This document shows positions 24,454 through 32,940 of a stretch of DNA of 52,951 nt, piece by piece; positions within the stretch are counted from its first letter, which is position 1; every line of letters starts with the position of its first letter. The stretch lies in assembly GCF_027533845.1 (NCBI RefSeq), contig NZ_JAPZVN010000033.1, positions 1-52,951 of the forward strand, written 5' to 3'. Origin of the DNA: Streptomyces sp. RPT161. Its GTDB lineage: Bacteria; Actinomycetota; Actinomycetes; Streptomycetales; Streptomycetaceae. Below the pieces are notes generated by a model that was not told the origin of the DNA, searched no databases, and saw only the letters and a list, made by a program, of their open reading frames with translations. Position numbers and translations under genes: made by a program.

Positions 24454-27400
24454 TTGAGTACGCCAACTAACGGGTTTCGATCGCCCGGCGGACCGACCGC
24501 CGCCGGACATCAGCCCTACAACCGGGTCGTCTCACCCCTGGAGTGGATCTTCTTGGGGATCGAGCCGGAACGCAGTGTCGTCAACCACCTTGTCGAAGGT
24601 GATGGCAGACTCGGTGCCGAGGACCTGGCCCATGCCGTGGCCGTCGCGTCCGAGGCCAACCCGGGGGCCAGGCTGGTCCTCCAGGACAGGCGCTGGGTGG
24701 ACAGCGGCAAGGCACCCGAAGTGCGGTTGCTTACCGCGGAAACGTTCAACCGGGAGCGCCTTGACTCGCCCGCACTGCGCACCGGACTGACCGGTCCGAC
24801 CTGCGAGGTGCTGCTCGTCCTCGGGGATCCGGCCACCGTGGTGTTCCGCGCGGCACACGCCGTGATGGACGGGCGCGGCCTGTTGATGTGGATGGGCGAC
24901 GTGTTCCGGGTGCTGCGCGGTGAGGAGCCGCTGGGCGCCAACTCGCCGATCGGCAACGACGACCTGCTGCGGCGGATCTGCGCGCCAGACGGCCTGCCGC
25001 CGCTGGCTGAGGATCCGGCGATGGAGTTCCCGTCACCGCTGGGGCCGCGTCCCGATGCGGCGGCCGGTCCGCTGTGGCGGCGCCGGACGGTTGACGGCAC
25101 CCATCCGGCCGCCACCGCCAAGGTGACCGCGGCGCTCGCCGCGACATACGGACCCGGACGGTACTTCGTACCGGTCGACCTGCGCCGTCACGCACCGGAC
25201 GTCCGCTCCACGGCCCCGTTGTCGCACCCGCTGCACCTGCCGGTGGGCGCCGACGACGGATGGGAGGAGGTGCAGCACAAGATGCTGACCGCCATGGCCG
25301 ACCGGGAGGAACTGGCCAACCGCGCCAACCCGACCATCATGGATCTGCCGCTGCCCGTACTCCGCGTGGGCATAGCGGAGTTGGACGACAAGGCGGCTCG
25401 CGCCGACACCCACACCGGCCGGGCCTACGTCTCCCATCTGGGCGCCGTCAGCCTCGACGACTTCTCCACCGATGACTTCCATGCCACGTCCCTGTACACA
25501 CTGGGCGGTGTGAACCCTGGCAGCCCGCCGGAGATCAACCTGGTGGAATCGGTGGGACGGACGGAGATCACCGTCGCCTGGTACGAGGGTCCCGGTGTTG
25601 CGGCGCGGGCTGAGCGGTTGCTGGATGTGGTGGAGCAGGCGCTTTCCCCCCGGGAGCGTCGTGTGTGGGCGGGCAACCGTACTGAGCGGGCGTTGCCCAG
25701 CGGGCATTCGGTGGTGCGGTTGTTTCGGGACCAGGTGGAGCGGACTCCCGATCGCGTCGCGTTGAGTGGTCCGGAAGGCGACGTGAGCTACGCGGAGTTG
25801 AGTCGTCGCGCAGACGCGGTGGCGGCTGCGTTGCGGCGTTGTGGTGTGGGCCGTGGTGCGGTGGTGGGGTTGCTGGCCGGGCGGTCGGTGGCCGCGGTGG
25901 CCGCGGTGTGGGGCGTGCTGCGGGTGGGCGCGTGCTACCTGCCGTTGGACGTGCGGCATCCGGATTTGCGGTTGGCGGAGTTGCTTGCGGATGCGGGCAG
26001 TTCGCTGTGCCTGGTGGAACGCCCTTACGACGAGCGTGACTGCATCCCGGAGGGGTGCCGGTCCCTGCTGCTGGACGACGTGGTGGATGACCTGGTGAAC
26101 GTCGAAGCCACCGGCAGCGCTGACGCGGAAGTCAGCTTCGGCGATCTCGCATACATCATCTACACCTCGGGTTCAACGGGCCGGCCGAAAGGCGTGCAGA
26201 TCGAGCATGGCAATCTGGCCAACTACGTCCACTGGGCGACCCGGGCCTTCGATGTCGACGAGGACATCCGGCTGCCGCTATTGACTTCGCCGTCGTTCGA
26301 CGTGACCGGGACGTCGGTGTTCCTGCCACTGCTGGCCGGCGGCCAGGTCATCTTGATGCGCGAAGACCCCAACCACCTCTCGTTGCGCCGGCTGTTGCAG
26401 GAATCCGGCGCCAACGCCTTGAACCTGACCCCGTCCCACCTCGATCTGATCGGCAGGCTCGACATCACGCCCACCAGTTATCGCACGGTGATCGTGATCG
26501 GCGAGCAGTTGCGGGTGGAAGTCGCCGCACGGGCACAGCAGATGTTCGGCCCCCGGTGCCGGATCATCAACGAGTACGGTCCCACCGAGGCCACCATCGG
26601 CTGCACCGCCCACACCTACGACCCGGCCGCGGACAAGGACAGTGCGGTCGTGCCGATCGGGGTTCCGGCGGACAACACCACCGTCCATCTGCTCGACGCA
26701 CACGGCCGGTTCGTCGCACCCGGCGAGGTGGGCGAGATGTATCTGGGCGGCGCGCAGTTGGCCCGCGGCTACCTGGGGCGTCCGGATCTGAACCGTGAAC
26801 GGTTCCCCACCCTGGCCGATGGTAGGCGGGTGTATCGCACCGGTGACCTGGCGCGTGTCCTGCCGTCGGGCGCGTTGGAGTTCATCGGGCGCATCGACGA
26901 CCAGGTCAAGGTCCGCGGTCACCGTGTCGAACCCGCCGAAGTCGCCCAGGCCTTGGAGGACCACCCGGCAGTCGAGCGCGCCGTCGTCGTGGCCAAGTCC
27001 CGGCCGGGCCAGTCGGGCAAGGCCCTGTACGGGTACGTCCTGGCCAACTCGGCGGTTACGGAAGAGGAGTTGGAAAAGCACCTGGCCGCACGGCTACCCG
27101 CCTATATGGTGCCCGCGGCGATGATGGTGCTGTCGGAGCTGCCGTACACCGTCAGCGGCAAGGTCGACGTCCGCGCCCTGCCCGACCCCCTCGGCAACCA
27201 GCCCGCTGCCGACGCCGCCGGGGACGACGGGGCCGAGGCCGTGGACGATCCGGTACAGGAGACGGTGGCCCGGATCTGGGCGGACACCCTCGGGGTACCG
27301 CCCGCCCGGCTGGACGGGCAGGCCGACTTCCACCGCCTCGGCGGTGACTCCGTCTCCCTGCTGGCCATGCTCGCCGCCCTCAGCCGCGAGGTCCTCGCCC

Positions 27401-27510
27401 CCGACGCCGAGGCCGCCTTCATGGCCAGACTCCCGGAAATCCTGCGCGAACCCACCCTGCAACGAGTGACCGCACTCGCCCACCAGGCAGGTACCAGAAC
27501 CACCGCCTGA
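24454..27510 (+). CDS. Single-module NRPS: acyltransferase/condensation-like domain, adenylation, carrier protein
   Basis: The protein is 1018 residues with the TTG start at 24454, chosen because GGGGAG lies 7 bases upstream; the frame also has ATG at 24409 without a ribosome site. Domains: an N-terminal condensation/PapA-like acyltransferase (about 1-400) with HAVMDGRG matching HxxxDG; an adenylation domain (about 410-890) with YIIYTSGSTGRPKGV, NEYGPTE, YRTGDLAR and SGKVD (catalytic Lys); and a carrier protein (about 910-990) with LGGDSVSLL. There is no thioesterase or reductase. Pocket residues read by eye are D-V-T-N-I-I-E-I-G-K, which I could not assign to an amino acid. A stand-alone module suggests a small amide or acyl-amino acid product, or delivery of an aminoacyl carrier to other enzymes. 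No partner biosynthetic genes are adjacent. Confidence 0.93.
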   Translation: MSTPTNGFRSPGGPTAAGHQPYNRVVSPLEWIFLGIEPERSVVNHLVEGDGRLGAEDLAHAVAVASEANPGARLVLQDRRWVDSGKAPEVRLLTAETFNRERLDSPALRTGLTGPTCEVLLVLGDPATVVFRAAHAVMDGRGLLMWMGDVFRVLRGEEPLGANSPIGNDDLLRRICAPDGLPPLAEDPAMEFPSPLGPRPDAAAGPLWRRRTVDGTHPAATAKVTAALAATYGPGRYFVPVDLRRHAPDVRSTAPLSHPLHLPVGADDGWEEVQHKMLTAMADREELANRANPTIMDLPLPVLRVGIAELDDKAARADTHTGRAYVSHLGAVSLDDFSTDDFHATSLYTLGGVNPGSPPEINLVESVGRTEITVAWYEGPGVAARAERLLDVVEQALSPRERRVWAGNRTERALPSGHSVVRLFRDQVERTPDRVALSGPEGDVSYAELSRRADAVAAALRRCGVGRGAVVGLLAGRSVAAVAAVWGVLRVGACYLPLDVRHPDLRLAELLADAGSSLCLVERPYDERDCIPEGCRSLLLDDVVDDLVNVEATGSADAEVSFGDLAYIIYTSGSTGRPKGVQIEHGNLANYVHWATRAFDVDEDIRLPLLTSPSFDVTGTSVFLPLLAGGQVILMREDPNHLSLRRLLQESGANALNLTPSHLDLIGRLDITPTSYRTVIVIGEQLRVEVAARAQQMFGPRCRIINEYGPTEATIGCTAHTYDPAADKDSAVVPIGVPADNTTVHLLDAHGRFVAPGEVGEMYLGGAQLARGYLGRPDLNRERFPTLADGRRVYRTGDLARVLPSGALEFIGRIDDQVKVRGHRVEPAEVAQALEDHPAVERAVVVAKSRPGQSGKALYGYVLANSAVTEEELEKHLAARLPAYMVPAAMMVLSELPYTVSGKVDVRALPDPLGNQPAADAAGDDGAEAVDDPVQETVARIWADTLGVPPARLDGQADFHRLGGDSVSLLAMLAALSREVLAPDAEAAFMARLPEILREPTLQRVTALAHQAGTRTTA

Positions 27511-27514
27511 CAAA

Positions 27515-27604
27515 CCGCCCCGACCTGCGCCTTTCCGGTCGCCGCCGCTAGCCGTGCCGAGAGAGGCGGGCGAGGACGACACTGGAGGGAGCAGGTCGGG
27601 GCGG
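27515..27604 (+). terminator. Long inverted repeat after the NRPS gene
   Basis: CCGCCCCGACCTGC (27515-27528) pairs perfectly with GCAGGTCGGGGCGG (27591-27604) across a 62-base spacer, starting four bases after the stop. It could be a transcript-end structure, although the loop is long for an intrinsic terminator and there is no T-run. Confidence 0.45.
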
Positions 27605-27690
27605 ACGCGTCGCTCATGGGGGTCGTCGCCCGCGCGCCGGGTCCGCCTTGGTCCGAAGGGACCGGATCCGGCGTGCGAGGAGGTTTGACC

Positions 27691-29034
27691 GTGTACTTCT
27701 ACGATCGGCTTGATGCGGGACGGCGACTGGCCGAGCGGCTGGCGCACCTACGTGGCACGGATGTGGTGGTGCTCGGCCTGCCCCGGGGCGGGGTCCCGGT
27801 CGCCGCCCAGGTCGCGGAGGCGCTCGACGCACCGCTCGATGTCTGTGTGGTGCGCAAGCTCGGGGCGCCGTTCCAGCCGGAGCTGGCCATGGGGGCGATC
27901 GGCGAGGGCGGTGTGCGCGTCATCAATGACGAGGTGGTCGGCCTGGAGCGGGTCTCCGAGCAGGAACTGGCCGAGGTCGAGGAACGCGAGCGCACGGAAC
28001 TGGCCCGGCGTGCCCGTGCGTACCGGGGCGACCGGCCGCGGCTGGACATCAGGGGCCGCACGGTGATCGTTGTCGACGACGGCATCGCCACCGGCGCCAC
28101 CGCCAAGGCGGCCTGCCGGATCGCCCGGGCACAGGGCGCGGAGCCGGTGATACTCGCGGTGCCGGTGGCGCCGCCGGACCGGATCGTGCCGCTGCAGGAG
28201 GACGCCGACGAGCTGGTGTGCCTGGAGACGCCGCACGACTTCTTCGGCGTGGGCCAGTTCTACGTCGACTTCTCGCAGACCTCCGACGCGGAGGTGATGG
28301 AGTGCCTGGCCCGTGCCGCGGAGCGAAGCGGCGCTGCCGGGAGCACCATGTCCTCTTCGGCCTCCTCTGACTCCGGTCCGTACGACAGGGAGGTGGAGAT
28401 CTGTGCCGGATCCGTACGGCTGGAAGGGCGCCTCACCGTCCCCGCCGGGGCGGCGGGCATAGTGGTGTTCGCCCACGGCAGCGGCAGCAGTCGGCACAGC
28501 CCCCGGAACCGCCTGGTCGCGGAGGAGCTGAACCGGGCCGGGCTGGCGACGCTGCTGTTCGACCTGCTGACCCGGGAGGAGGAGGGTGACCGGGCCAATG
28601 TCTTCGACACCGTGCTGCTCGCCCGTCGGCTGACGGACACCACGAAGTGGCTGCGGGAGCGGCCGGAGGTACGGGGACTGCCGGTGGGCTACTTCGGTGC
28701 CAGCACCGGGGCCGCCGCGGCGCTGTGGGCCGCGGCCGAGCCGGGGGCGCGGATCTGCGCGGTGGTCTCCCGGGGCGGGCGCCCGGACCTGGCCGGGCCG
28801 CGGTTGTCCGCGGTGACCTCGCCGACGTTGCTGATCGTCGGCGGGGCGGACCCTCAGGTGCTGGACCTCAACCGGCAGGCGCAGGCCCGTATGCGCTGTG
28901 AGAGCCGCCTCGCCGTGGTGCCGGGTGCCACCCACCTCTTCGAGGAGGAGGGCACGCTGGAGCGCGCGGCGGAACTGGCGAAGGACTGGTTCCTCAGCCA
29001 CCTCGCCTCCGTACCGGGTGCGGCGGCCGGCTGA
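27691..29034 (+). CDS. Phosphoribosyltransferase fused to an alpha/beta hydrolase
   Basis: The 447-residue two-domain protein begins at a GTG with GAGGAGG 7 bases upstream; the frame is open further upstream but that part is low complexity. Residues 1-210 form a type I phosphoribosyltransferase fold with the PRPP loop VIVVDDGIATGATAKAA. A Ser-rich linker follows. Residues 230-447 form a dienelactone-hydrolase-like domain: VVFAHGSGSSRHSPRN, GYFGASTGAAAAL (nucleophile Ser), LIVGGADPQVL (acid) and GATHLFEE (His). Such fusions are widespread in bacteria, but the reaction is unknown. It is convergent with the YnfA-like gene, 12 bases apart. Confidence 0.9.
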   Translation: MYFYDRLDAGRRLAERLAHLRGTDVVVLGLPRGGVPVAAQVAEALDAPLDVCVVRKLGAPFQPELAMGAIGEGGVRVINDEVVGLERVSEQELAEVEERERTELARRARAYRGDRPRLDIRGRTVIVVDDGIATGATAKAACRIARAQGAEPVILAVPVAPPDRIVPLQEDADELVCLETPHDFFGVGQFYVDFSQTSDAEVMECLARAAERSGAAGSTMSSSASSDSGPYDREVEICAGSVRLEGRLTVPAGAAGIVVFAHGSGSSRHSPRNRLVAEELNRAGLATLLFDLLTREEEGDRANVFDTVLLARRLTDTTKWLRERPEVRGLPVGYFGASTGAAAALWAAAEPGARICAVVSRGGRPDLAGPRLSAVTSPTLLIVGGADPQVLDLNRQAQARMRCESRLAVVPGATHLFEEEGTLERAAELAKDWFLSHLASVPGAAAG

Positions 29035-29046
29035 CCGCCGCCGCGG

Positions 29047-29382
29047 TCAGTGCCCGCGCGGCGCGTACATGATCACGGCGACGCCGAGCAGGCAGACGCA
29101 GGCACCGATGATATCCGCCCGGTCCGGGCGGTAGCCGTCCACGATCACACCCCATGCCAGTGACCCGGCGACGAAGACGCCGCCGTAGGCCGCCAGGATC
29201 CGCCCGAACGCCGCGTCCGGCTGGAGCGTCGCGACGAAGCCGTAGATGCCCAGCGCCAGTACACCGGCCCCCACCCAGGCCCAGCCACGGTGTTCCCTGA
29301 CCCCCTGCCACACCAGCCAGGCACCGCCGATCTCGAAGAGTGCGGCGATGACGAACAACACGACGGAGCGAAGAACGAGCAT
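29047..29382 (-). CDS. UPF0060/YnfA-family membrane protein
   Basis: The 111-residue protein has four membrane helices (about 4-22, 33-50, 62-80, 90-106), with the family pattern [37 protein letters not shown] and [13 protein letters not shown]. The family belongs to the small-multidrug-resistance-like transporter group; its physiological substrate is unknown. Confidence 0.95.
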   Translation of the reverse strand: MLVLRSVVLFVIAALFEIGGAWLVWQGVREHRGWAWVGAGVLALGIYGFVATLQPDAAFGRILAAYGGVFVAGSLAWGVIVDGYRPDRADIIGACVCLLGVAVIMYAPRGH

Positions 29383-29502
29383 CCGCTGAGCCTAGACCGA
29401 AAGACTTTTTCGCTGGGGTGTCGATTCCGTCCTCGGCCGTTCGACGCGTAGGCAGAGGCCGGGCGGACCGGCCGTTCATCGGATGGACGAGGAGAGAAGA
29501 CG

Positions 29503-29913
29503 ATGCGGTTCATGATGATCGTCAAGGCCAGCGAGGACTCCGAGGCGGGCGTGTTGCCGAGCAAGGAGCTGCTCGCGGCCATGGGCAAGTACAACGAGGA
29601 GTTGGCCAAGGCGGGTGTGCTGTTGGCGGCCGACGGGCTGCAGGCCAGCTCGAAGGGAGCACGGGTGTCGTTCTCCGGCGCGAAGCGCACGGTGACCGAC
29701 GGTCCGTTCGCGGAGACCAAGGAACTGATCGCCGGGTTCTGGATCATCCAGGCGAAGTCGCTGGACGAGGCGGTCGAGTGGGCGGGCCGGGTGCCCTTCG
29801 AGGAGGGCGAGGTCGAGGTCCGGCAGGTTCAGGAGGTCTCGGACTTCCCCGCCGACATCCTCCCGCCCGAGGACGCGGCGCGCGAGCAGGCGTTGCGGGA
29901 CGCACTCGGCTAG
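29503..29913 (+). CDS. YCII/DGPF-domain protein
   Basis: The 136-residue protein has the DGPF motif (TVTDGPFAETKELIAGFWII) in a ferredoxin-like YCII fold and a conserved start MRFMMIVKA. GAGGAGAG stands just upstream of the ATG. Genes of this type are almost always beside an ECF sigma factor, as here (next gene, same strand). The role is unproven; a sensor or modifier of the sigma factor has been proposed. Confidence 0.94.
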   Translation: MRFMMIVKASEDSEAGVLPSKELLAAMGKYNEELAKAGVLLAADGLQASSKGARVSFSGAKRTVTDGPFAETKELIAGFWIIQAKSLDEAVEWAGRVPFEEGEVEVRQVQEVSDFPADILPPEDAAREQALRDALG

Positions 29914-29951
29914 CGCGTTCTGCGAGGCAGGCTCCGGCTCCCCGCGAGTGT

Positions 29952-29967
29952 CGGGGGCAGGCCCCCG
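29952..29967 (+). terminator. Short perfect hairpin between the DGPF gene and the sigma-factor gene
   Basis: CGGGGGC-AG-GCCCCCG forms a 7-base-pair stem. Its core resembles the hairpin at 23181-23198. It could attenuate transcription into the sigma factor gene. Confidence 0.35.
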
Positions 29968-30025
29968 GTGGGCCTCGCGCGTCTGGGTTGCGGGGAGGCG
30001 GTGTGCGCTGCTCTGATGGGGCGGC

Positions 30026-31303
30026 GTGACGGCTTCGAATACCCATCGCGCGATCGACGCGGTCTGGCGGATCGAGTCGGCGAGGGTGATCGCCGGGCTC
30101 ACGCGTATCGTCCGCGATGTCGGCCTCGCCGAGGAACTGGCCCAGGACGCGCTGGTCGCCGCGCTCGAACAGTGGCCGGAGTCGGGCATCCCGCGCAACC
30201 CGGGTGCCTGGCTCATGGCCACCGCCAAGCACCGGGCGATCGACCTGCTGCGGCGACAGCAGCGACTGGATGACAAGGTCCAGCTGCTCGGCCGGGAACT
30301 GGAGACCGGACAGCGCGGCGAAGACCCGCACTTCGAAGCCGTCCTGGAGACCGACTTCGGCGATGACCTGCTGAGGCTGATGTTCATCTCCTGCCATCCG
30401 GTGCTGTCCACCGAGTCCCGGGTCGCGTTGACGCTGCGGCTGCTGGGTGGGCTGAGCACCGCGGAGATCGCCCGCGCCTTCCTGGTGTCGGAGTCGACCG
30501 TCGCCCAGCGGATCGTGCGGGCGAAACGCACCCTCGCCAAGGAACACGTGCCCTTCGAGGTGCCGGAGGAGCCGGAACTCGCCGACCGGCTGTCCTCCGT
30601 GCTTGAGGTCGTCTACCTGGTGTTCAACGAGGGCTACTCGGCGACCGCCGGTGATGACTGGATGCGCCCGGCGCTGTGCGAGGAGGCGCTGCGGCTCGGC
30701 CGCATCCTGGCCGAGCTGGTGCCGGACGAGTCGGAGGTGCACGGCCTGGTGGCGCTGATGGAGATCCAGGCGTCCAGGTCGGCCGCCCGCACCGGTCCCG
30801 GCGGTGAGCCCGTGCTACTGCTGGAGCAGGACCGTTCCCGCTGGGACCAGTTGCTGATCCACCGCGGACTGGCCGCGTTGGAACGCGCCGAGAAGCTCGG
30901 CGCCCCCGGCCCCTATGTCCTACAGGCCGCGATCGCCGCCTGCCACGCCCGGGCCCGTACCGCGCAGGAGACCGACTGGGGTGGGATCGCCGCGCTTTAC
31001 GAGGCGCTGGCGCATCTGGCGCCGTCGCCCGTCGTGGAGTTGAACCGCGCCGTCGCGCTGGCGATGGCGTACGGCCCGGCCACCGGCCTGGAACTCGTCG
31101 ACCAGCTGGCCGCCGAACCGTCGCTGCGCACCTACCATCTACTGCCCAGCGTGCGCGGCGATCTGCTGGCCAAGCTCGGTCGACTCGCCGAAGCGCGCGA
31201 GGAGTTCGAGCGCGCCGCGGCGCTCACCAGGAACGAGCGCGAGCGCACTCTGCTCTTGGCACGCGCCGCCGAGTGCCGCCGTACTGGAGAGGGCGGCCGC
31301 TGA
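30026..31303 (+). CDS. ECF sigma factor with TPR-like C-terminal extension (ECF42 type)
   Basis: The 425-residue protein has sigma region 2 at about 10-78 (RIVRDVGLAEELAQDALVAALEQWP) and region 4 at about 115-175 (RVALTLRLLGGLSTAEIARAFLVSESTVAQRIVRAKRTL). A long C-terminal domain follows with VYLVFNEGYSAT and VELNRAVALAMAYGPATGLELV, characteristic of the DGPF-linked group. The extension is thought to replace an anti-sigma factor in control. GTG at 30026 is the best start seen; its ribosome site is weak (GGGGCGGC). No anti-sigma gene is adjacent. Confidence 0.94.
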   Translation: MTASNTHRAIDAVWRIESARVIAGLTRIVRDVGLAEELAQDALVAALEQWPESGIPRNPGAWLMATAKHRAIDLLRRQQRLDDKVQLLGRELETGQRGEDPHFEAVLETDFGDDLLRLMFISCHPVLSTESRVALTLRLLGGLSTAEIARAFLVSESTVAQRIVRAKRTLAKEHVPFEVPEEPELADRLSSVLEVVYLVFNEGYSATAGDDWMRPALCEEALRLGRILAELVPDESEVHGLVALMEIQASRSAARTGPGGEPVLLLEQDRSRWDQLLIHRGLAALERAEKLGAPGPYVLQAAIAACHARARTAQETDWGGIAALYEALAHLAPSPVVELNRAVALAMAYGPATGLELVDQLAAEPSLRTYHLLPSVRGDLLAKLGRLAEAREEFERAAALTRNERERTLLLARAAECRRTGEGGR

Positions 31304-31418
31304 CCACAAAGGAGCGGGCACTAGCCTGGCCGCCGGGCGTGACCGGTCCGACCGGGCCGGCCGCCGCCGAGTGAATCGGTACGTACGGAATGAAGTCGGC
31401 GAAAGGGACCTGCTCACG

Positions 31419-32831
31419 ATGCCGCTCAAGCGCCCGCACCAGCACCGCAAAGCCAGCACCCACCTCATGGTGAACCCGGTCTTCACCCGGGAGCCCATCA
31501 GCGTCCCCCGGTTCGAGCTGCCCGAGGGGGGAATGGACCCCGACACCGCGTACCAGATCGTGCACGACGAGTTGATGCTCGACGGCAACGCCCGGCTGAA
31601 CCTGGCCACCTTCGTCAGCACCTGGGCCGAGCCGCAGGCGCAGCAGTTGATGGCCGAGTGCGCCGAGAAGAACATGATCGACAAGGACGAGTACCCGCAG
31701 ACCGCGGAGGTGGAGGCCCGCTGCGTCCACATGCTCGCCGATCTGTGGCGCGCCCCCGACCCCCATGCGGCGGTGGGCTGTTCCACCACCGGTTCCAGCG
31801 AGGCCGCGATGCTGGCGGGTCTCGCGCTCAAGCGGCGCTGGCAGCACCGCCGTCGCGCCGAGGGCAGGCCGACCGACCGGCCGAACATGGTCATGGGCAT
31901 CAACGTGCAGGTGTGCTGGGAGAAGTTCGCCGACTACTTCGAGGTCGAACCCCGCTACGTGCCCATGGAGGGCAACCGCTTCACCCTCTCCGCCGAGGCC
32001 GCCGCCGAGCTGTGCGACGAGAACACCATCGGTGTCGTCGCGGTGCTCGGTTCGACCTTCGACGGCGCGTACGAGCCGGTGGCCGAGATATGCGCGGCCC
32101 TCGACGCGCTCCAGGAGCGCACCGGCATCGATGTTCCGGTCCATGTGGACGGCGCCTCCGGTGCCATGATCGCCCCGTTCCTCGACCCCGACCTGGCGTG
32201 GGACTTCCGGCTGCCGAGGGTCGCCTCCATCAACACCTCCGGGCACAAGTACGGTCTGGTCATGCCGGGTGTGGGCTGGGCGCTGTGGCGGGACGCCCAG
32301 GCGCTGCCGCAGGACCTGGTCTTCCACGTCAACTACCTCGGCGGCGACATGCCGACGTTCGCCCTGAACTTCTCCCGGCCGGGCGCCCAAGTGATCGCGC
32401 AGTACTACAACTTCCTGCGGCTGGGGTTCGACGGCTACCGCAGGGTGCAGCAGACCTGCCGGGACGTGGCCACCCGACTGGCCCGAGGGATCGCCGAGTT
32501 GGAGCCGTTCACCCTGATCACCGACGGCAGTGAACTTCCCGTCTTCGCGTTCCGGGTGAGCGACGGGATCACCAACTTCACCGTCTTCGACGTGTCCGCC
32601 GCACTGCGCGAACGCGGCTGGCTGGTCCCCGCGTACACCTTCCCGGCCAACCGCACCGACCTCGCGGCGCTGCGCGTCGTCATCCGCAACGGCTTCGGGC
32701 ACGACCTCGCCGACCTCTTCCTGGAGGACCTGCGCCGGGTACTGCCGCGGCTCCAGGCCCAGGCCCAGCCGCACCGCGACGAGGAGAACGCGGGCGCCTT
32801 CGCCCACGGCGCGGAGTCCAAGTCCCGCTAG
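31419..32831 (+). CDS. gadB: Glutamate decarboxylase
   Basis: The 470-residue PLP enzyme converts glutamate to GABA with proton consumption. It shows HVDGASGAMIAPFLDPDL (PLP-binding Asp), SINTSGHKYGLVMPGVGW with the PLP Lys, GCSTTGSSEAAMLAGLALKRRW and the C-terminal block ALRVVIRNGFGHDLADLFLEDL. ATG at 31419 follows AAAGGGA at 10 bases; a GTG at 31371 would add 16 residues. No GABA antiporter gene is adjacent. It is convergent with the following P450 gene. Confidence 0.95.
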   Translation: MPLKRPHQHRKASTHLMVNPVFTREPISVPRFELPEGGMDPDTAYQIVHDELMLDGNARLNLATFVSTWAEPQAQQLMAECAEKNMIDKDEYPQTAEVEARCVHMLADLWRAPDPHAAVGCSTTGSSEAAMLAGLALKRRWQHRRRAEGRPTDRPNMVMGINVQVCWEKFADYFEVEPRYVPMEGNRFTLSAEAAAELCDENTIGVVAVLGSTFDGAYEPVAEICAALDALQERTGIDVPVHVDGASGAMIAPFLDPDLAWDFRLPRVASINTSGHKYGLVMPGVGWALWRDAQALPQDLVFHVNYLGGDMPTFALNFSRPGAQVIAQYYNFLRLGFDGYRRVQQTCRDVATRLARGIAELEPFTLITDGSELPVFAFRVSDGITNFTVFDVSAALRERGWLVPAYTFPANRTDLAALRVVIRNGFGHDLADLFLEDLRRVLPRLQAQAQPHRDEENAGAFAHGAESKSR

Positions 32832-32875
32832 TCGGCGTGGGGTAGCGGTTGCTCCGGGCGCTGACAGAAGCTGGT

Positions 32876-32890
32876 CCGCCGCAACGGCGG
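32876..32890. terminator. Hairpin between convergent gad and P450 genes
   Basis: CCGCCG-CAA-CGGCGG, a 6-base-pair stem with a three-base loop, lies midway in a 109-base convergent gap. It is a possible bidirectional terminator without a T-run. Confidence 0.35.
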
Positions 32891-32940
32891 GGTCCCGGCG
32901 GCGCCGTACCATCCCAGGCCCGCGACTCCCCGCGCCAGGC

